A stretch of 64,000 nucleotides of DNA from positions 868,001-932,000 of the forward strand of contig NZ_JAVDVK010000001.1 in assembly GCF_031456835.1 (NCBI RefSeq), written 5' to 3'. Origin of the DNA: Leifsonia shinshuensis (GTDB taxonomy: Bacteria > Actinomycetota > Actinomycetes > Actinomycetales > Microbacteriaceae). The position numbers and the translations under genes were made by a program. Shown here in pieces: positions 59,931 to 64,000 of this stretch. The notes below the pieces were generated by a model. It saw nothing but the letters and a program-made list of their open reading frames with translations. It was not told where the DNA came from and made no database searches. Position 1 is the first letter of the stretch, and every line of letters begins with the position of its first letter.

Positions 59931-62363
59931 TCAGGCGACGGACGAGTAGGCGACGATCCCGCGGCGGATCGACTCGAGCGCCTGCCGGGCGACGCGGCCC
60001 ACGTTCCCCTGCGCCACCAGCGACAGCTGGTCGAGCAGGTCGATCGTCTGCTTGGCCCAGCGGACGAAGTCGCCGGCGGCCATGTCGGCCTCGGTCAGCA
60101 CCGCATCCAGCCCGGAGCCGCGGGACCACATCCACATCGCGAGCGAGATCGCGGTCGACGGCGGTTCGCTGCCGGGAAGCCGGTTCTCCTGCTCGAGGTC
60201 GTCGAGGCGGCTCCACAACGTGGTGGTCTTCTCCAGCGCCGGCCGGAAGGCGCCGCGCGGCAGCGTGCGCTCGCTCGCGAGCCCCTCGTCGCGGCGCGGT
60301 TCGAAGACGAGCGCGCAGGCCATCGCGGCGAGCCCCGGTGCGTCGAGGTCCTTCCAGACGTTGCGGCGCAGGCATTCCGCGACCAGCAGGTCACGCTCGC
60401 CGTAGATGCGCTTCAGCGTGCGACCGTGCACCGTCAGCACGGTCTCGCCGTCCTCGTCGGCCAGGTAGCCGAGCTCGAGGAGGACATCGGAGACGCGGTC
60501 GAAGACCTTCGCCACCGCTCCGGTCCGCGACTGGATCTGCGACCGCAGGCGATCGGTGTCGCGCTTCAGCTTCCACCAGCGCTCCGCCCAGCGGGCGTGC
60601 TGCTCCCGCTCGGTGCAGCGGTGGCAGGGGTGGTCCTTCATCCGCTTGCGCAGAGCCGCGAGCTGCTGCTGGCGCTGCTCCCGCTCGCGGTTCGACGCGT
60701 TCTCGATGCGCGATCCCTTGCGCTCCAGGTCGGTGAGCTCGCGGCGGATGCTGAAGTACTCGCGGAAGTCGCCCAGGTGGCAGGCCATGGCCTCCTCGTA
60801 CCCGGCGAGGGACTGCTCCTGCTGCATCGCCTTGCGCGCCAGGTCGACCACGGCGCGGTCGGCCTGGAACTGCGCGAACGACGACTCCAGGATCTCGCGC
60901 GTGCGCGGTCGCCCGAACTGATCGATCAGGTTGACCGCCATGTTGTACGTCGGACGGAAGCTGGAGTTCAGCGGGTAGCTGCGGCGGGAGGCGAGCGACG
61001 CCACCGACTGCGGATCGAGCCCGTCCTCCCACTGGATGACGGAGTGCCCTTCGACGTCGATGCCGCGACGGCCGGCACGGCCGGTGAGCTGTGTGTACTC
61101 CCCCGGCGTGATCGGGACGCGCGCCTCCCCGTTGAACTTCTCCAGCTTCTCCAGCACCACCGTGCGGGCGGGCATGTTGATGCCGAGGGCGAGGGTCTCC
61201 GTCGCGAAGACCACCTTCACGAGCTTCCGGCGGAACAGCTCCTCGACGACCTCCTTGAAGGCCGGCAGCAACCCGGCGTGGTGGGCGGCGACGCCGCGCT
61301 CCAGGCCCTCCAGCCACTCCCAGTACCCGAGCACCGCGAGGTCCTCGTCGAGCAGCGTGCGACAGCGCTCCTCCACGATCTCGCGGATCTCATCGCGCTC
61401 GTGCTTCTCGGTGAGCCGGACGCCGGCGCGCAGCACCTGCTTCACCGCGGCGTCGCAACCGTTGCGGCTGAAGATGAAGAAGATGGCGGGCAGCAGGTTG
61501 CGGTCATCCAGCAGTGCGACCAGGTCCGCGCGGTTCATCCGGAAGCTGTCGGGGCGGCCGCCCTTCGAGTGGTAGCGCCCGACGTCGCGCATCTGCCGGC
61601 TGCTCAGCACCCGTCCGCCGTAGCGGGCCATCTGCACGAGCTCGGGGTTCACCCGGTTCGTCGCCGCGAGACCCGACGAGTCGAACAGGTCGATCAGCTT
61701 CGAGCGCATCAGGATGTGCTGCTCCAGCGGCACCGGGCGCTCCTCGGACACGACGACGTCCGTGTCGCCGCGCACCGCCTGCAGCCAGTCGCCGAACTCC
61801 TCGGCGTTGGAGACCGTGGCGCTGAGCGACACCATCCGCACCTCCGACGGCAGGTGGATGATGACCTCCTCCCACACGGCCCCGCGGAAGCGGTCGGCCA
61901 GGTAGTGCACCTCGTCCATGACGACGTAGGCGAGGTCGGTGAGGAGGTCCGAGTCGGCGTACAGCATGTTGCGCAGCACCTCGGTCGTCATCACGACGAT
62001 CCGGGCGCGCGAGTTGATGTTGGTGTCGCCGGTGAGGAGGCCGACCGACTCGGGGCCGTACGCTTCGACGAACTCCTGGAACTTCTGGTTGCTCAGCGCC
62101 TTCATCGGCGTCGTGTAGAACACCTTGGCGTTCGCCTCGCGCATGGCGAGGAACACCGCGAACTCCGCGACGATCGTCTTGCCGGCTCCGGTCGGCGCCG
62201 CGACGAGCACGCTGCGGCCGCGTTCGAGCGAGGCGCACGCCTCACGCTGGAACGGGTCCAGATCGAACCGGAGCCCTTCGCGGAAGGTCTCGAGCAGGGG
62301 CTGGCGGGCCCGGTCGCGGGAGGCGGCGTACCGCTCCGCCGGCGAGAGCGTCTGGTCGGTCAC
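59931..62363 (-). CDS. helY: Ski2/HelY-type DEAD/DEAH-box RNA helicase
   Basis: An 810-residue superfamily-2 helicase from GTG 62363: Walker A APTGAGKT (about residue 54-61), TTPMKALSNQKF, Walker B VVMDEVHYL, SLSATVSNAEEF, second RecA domain with FATETLALGINMPA and LTGRAGRRGIDVEG. The C-terminal third is the Ski2-type winged-helix/helical region, with a CHRC motif at about 590. HelY-like helicases lie downstream of tatC in many actinobacteria, as here. Confidence 0.93.
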   Translation of the reverse strand: MTDQTLSPAERYAASRDRARQPLLETFREGLRFDLDPFQREACASLERGRSVLVAAPTGAGKTIVAEFAVFLAMREANAKVFYTTPMKALSNQKFQEFVEAYGPESVGLLTGDTNINSRARIVVMTTEVLRNMLYADSDLLTDLAYVVMDEVHYLADRFRGAVWEEVIIHLPSEVRMVSLSATVSNAEEFGDWLQAVRGDTDVVVSEERPVPLEQHILMRSKLIDLFDSSGLAATNRVNPELVQMARYGGRVLSSRQMRDVGRYHSKGGRPDSFRMNRADLVALLDDRNLLPAIFFIFSRNGCDAAVKQVLRAGVRLTEKHERDEIREIVEERCRTLLDEDLAVLGYWEWLEGLERGVAAHHAGLLPAFKEVVEELFRRKLVKVVFATETLALGINMPARTVVLEKLEKFNGEARVPITPGEYTQLTGRAGRRGIDVEGHSVIQWEDGLDPQSVASLASRRSYPLNSSFRPTYNMAVNLIDQFGRPRTREILESSFAQFQADRAVVDLARKAMQQEQSLAGYEEAMACHLGDFREYFSIRRELTDLERKGSRIENASNREREQRQQQLAALRKRMKDHPCHRCTEREQHARWAERWWKLKRDTDRLRSQIQSRTGAVAKVFDRVSDVLLELGYLADEDGETVLTVHGRTLKRIYGERDLLVAECLRRNVWKDLDAPGLAAMACALVFEPRRDEGLASERTLPRGAFRPALEKTTTLWSRLDDLEQENRLPGSEPPSTAISLAMWMWSRGSGLDAVLTEADMAAGDFVRWAKQTIDLLDQLSLVAQGNVGRVARQALESIRRGIVAYSSVA

Positions 62364-62384
62364 ACGACCAGCCTATGCCTCCGA

Positions 62385-63176
62385 TCAGGCGGCGAGTTCG
62401 GCTTCGAGCCGCAGCTGGTTCTTCGCCGCGCGCCGGTCGTGCAGCCAGGCGACGCCGTATGCGGCGAAGTAGAGCGCCACCATCGGGATCGCCAGCAGGA
62501 ACATCGACAGGACGTCCGCCGCGGGCGTCGCGATGGCCGTGAAGAGGGCGATCAGGATGAGCGCCCAGCGCCACGAGGCGATGATCGACTTCGCACTGAG
62601 CACGCCGACGAAGTTGAGCAGCACCAGGAACACCGGCAGGACGAACGCGATGCCGACGGCGATGACGAGCTTCAGGATGAAGTCGAAGTACGTCTTCGCG
62701 CCGATGATCGCCGAGTCCGCCTCCGGGGCGAAGCTCGTGAGCAGGCTGACGATGTGGGGCACGAGCAGCCAGCCGCACACGCCGCCGGCCACGAAAAGCG
62801 GCACGGCGGTGAAGAAGAAGCCGAAACCGTACTTCTTCTCCTTCCGCGTCATCGCGGGGACGAAGAAGGCCCAGATCTGGTAGAGCCAGACCGGGCTGGA
62901 GATGATGGCGCCGATCGTGATGGCGACCTGCATCTTCAGGTCGAAGGCGCCGGTGATGCTGTCGTAGTTGAGCATCGCCTCGCGGCCCTGCTGCGTCGCG
63001 ATCGCCGTGATCGGGCCGCGCATCGCATTCATCACGTAGTCGCTGAGGAACCAGCCGACGACGGAACCGACCAGGAGGGCCAGAGCCGAGCGGAAGAGGC
63101 GTTTGCGAAGCTCGATGAAATGCTCGGCGAGCGTCATCCGTCCTTCGCGGTTCGAGCCTCGCTTCGTGGAGGCCAC
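62385..63176 (-). CDS. tatC: Sec-independent translocase protein TatC
   Basis: A 263-residue membrane protein with six transmembrane segments and the TatC hallmarks HFIELRKRL (N-terminal cytoplasmic helix) and EPEADS-like SFAPEADS before helix 4. TatC binds the twin-arginine signal of folded substrates. GTG 63176 is preferred because it gives the usual N-terminal basic stretch, though ATG 63137 has the better ribosome site (GAAGGACGG). Confidence 0.95.
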   Translation of the reverse strand: MASTKRGSNREGRMTLAEHFIELRKRLFRSALALLVGSVVGWFLSDYVMNAMRGPITAIATQQGREAMLNYDSITGAFDLKMQVAITIGAIISSPVWLYQIWAFFVPAMTRKEKKYGFGFFFTAVPLFVAGGVCGWLLVPHIVSLLTSFAPEADSAIIGAKTYFDFILKLVIAVGIAFVLPVFLVLLNFVGVLSAKSIIASWRWALILIALFTAIATPAADVLSMFLLAIPMVALYFAAYGVAWLHDRRAAKNQLRLEAELAA

Positions 63177-63180
63177 CGGA

Positions 63181-63474
63181 CTAGGACTTCGGGTTGGGCT
63201 CGGTCGAGGGGTCGACCGGGGTGACCGTCGGCGCCACCGGAGCCTGCGCGACCGGGTTGGCGGCGGCGGTGTTCTGCGCGGTGGTGTTCTGCGCGGTGCC
63301 GTCGGCCGGCTGGTCGGACTTGCCGTCCTTCTTGAGCTCGTCGACCTCGCCCTTGAAGATGCGCATCGACTGGCCGATGCTCTTGGCGAGCGCGGGGAGC
63401 TTCGGCGCACCGAACAGCAGCAGGATCACGGCGAGGATGATGAGCAGATGCCATCCGGTCAGTCCTGCGAACAT
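63181..63474 (-). CDS. tatA: Sec-independent translocase protein TatA
   Basis: A 97-residue protein with one N-terminal membrane helix (GLTGWHLLIILAVILLLFG) followed by the amphipathic helix start (APKLPALAKSIGQSMRIFKGEVDEL) and a Pro/Ala/Thr-rich tail. TatA forms the translocation pore. It is four bases from tatC. Confidence 0.95.
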   Translation of the reverse strand: MFAGLTGWHLLIILAVILLLFGAPKLPALAKSIGQSMRIFKGEVDELKKDGKSDQPADGTAQNTTAQNTAAANPVAQAPVAPTVTPVDPSTEPNPKS

Positions 63475-63478
63475 GAGA

Positions 63479-63838
63479 TCAGGTCCTTCTCAAAAGGTGG
63501 GCGAAGCGATCCGGAACCGTCGCCGGATCCACATCGACCAGTAGTCTACCGCGTCGGACCCGGGCGTCCCTGCGAGCTTGCCGCGCATAGGCGCGCTCGG
63601 TGAGGTGCTGCTCGCGCTCCGCCCGCAGCACGTCCACGTCGGCGAGTACCGCCGGTTCGAAGCTGTCGTGGAGCTCCTCGGCCCGCTGCGACAGCACCTC
63701 GGCCTTGTCCATCAGCGCGGCCGCCTCCCGTCCCGCGGCGACCACCTTGCGAAAGAGCGACCACGCGAAGTACGCGAGCTCGCCGAGCAGACCGAGCACG
63801 AGCACGGTCCAGATCACGAGCCACGACCACCAGGGCAT
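63479..63838 (-). CDS. Small membrane protein of unknown function
   Basis: A 119-residue protein with one N-terminal membrane segment (WLVIWTVLVLGLLGELAYFAW) and a long charged helix (about 35-100) likely forming a coiled coil; the C-terminus is basic. It sits between a WYL regulator and tatA, so it may be co-transcribed with the Tat genes. No family recognised. Confidence 0.75.
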   Translation of the reverse strand: MPWWSWLVIWTVLVLGLLGELAYFAWSLFRKVVAAGREAAALMDKAEVLSQRAEELHDSFEPAVLADVDVLRAEREQHLTERAYARQARRDARVRRGRLLVDVDPATVPDRFAHLLRRT

Positions 63839-63847
63839 GCCGACAGC

Positions 63848-64000
63848 CTAGCGGCCGGGTTCTGCGGCGTCGCGGTAGCGCTCGACCCCGGCCCGGGCCC
63901 ACCCCGCGACGACCTGGCGCGCCTCCGGCGGGTCGAGCACGGTGAGCACGCCGGAGAGGCCGGCGACCAGTCGCTTGAGTCCGTGGAAGTGCGCGACCCG
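63848..64000 (-). CDS. WYL-domain regulator (PafC-like), C-terminal end only
   Basis: The readable 50 residues (HFHGLKRLVAGLSGVLTVL, then PPEARQVVAGWARAGVERYRD) match the C-terminus of PafB/PafC-type WYL regulators. Its position directly upstream of tatA fits pafC, part of the Pup-proteasome-linked DNA-damage regulator pair. The gene continues beyond the window. Confidence 0.8.
   Translation of the reverse strand, partial: RVAHFHGLKRLVAGLSGVLTVLDPPEARQVVAGWARAGVERYRDAAEPGR

Overview
The window is high-GC DNA with GTG/ATG starts, tight GTGA and ATGA overlaps and a gene set typical of an actinobacterium of the Microbacteriaceae (Leifsonia-like). The strongest evidence is the block WYL regulator (partial) - small membrane protein - tatA - tatC - HelY-type helicase - lnt - rbpA, together with ANTAR regulators, a HelR/HelD-like RNA polymerase motor and an ECF42-like sigma factor. 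I see no rRNA, tRNA, CRISPR array or intact insertion sequence.

Layout. 1-9.8 kb: a zinc-ribbon/Vsr-like nuclease (5' end cut off by the window), small metabolic proteins, a bacteriophytochrome diguanylate cyclase, and a PadR-DUF1048-ABC exporter operon with its own operator boxes. 9.8-17.4 kb: a CtaG-like membrane protein with a damaged 5' end, a metallo-hydrolase, an SdsA-type alkylsulfatase, two tandem GAF-ANTAR regulators, and a DGPF/YCII protein coupled to an ECF42-like sigma factor. 17.4-28.1 kb: lipoprotein, nucleotidyltransferase, VOC protein, A4-peptidase-like protein, GAP-family transporter, GNAT, arginase family, and an operon of two RibD/DHFR-like reductases plus a HelR-like RNA polymerase ATPase. 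A compact regulatory node (26.38-26.47 kb) separates that operon from a divergent metallo-hydrolase. 28.2-39 kb is an accessory region. It has two broken genes, a serine-recombinase remnant, an aldo/keto-reductase remnant, three related small P-loop kinases, a 2H phosphoesterase and a Nudix hydrolase. It also holds a 28-bp sequence closely resembling an actinobacterial dif site (34,213-34,240).

39-64 kb: ArsR-SRPBCC fusion with a divergent SRPBCC protein, a four-gene FtsX-type ABC operon (one ATPase carries an AbrB-like tail), TetR and metallo-hydrolase pair, two tandem mosaic surface proteins, HdeD, an S9 peptidase/SDR pair, an NfeD-SPFH-GDPD operon, then rbpA, lnt, helY, tatC, tatA.

By eye, G-rich words of the type GGGGGA lie almost entirely on the + strand up to about 36.3 kb and almost entirely on the - strand from about 39.7 kb. 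With the dif-like site, this suggests that the window spans the replication terminus, which would also explain the concentration of decayed and foreign-looking genes around 28-39 kb. All functions are inferred from sequence reading only; no database search was run.
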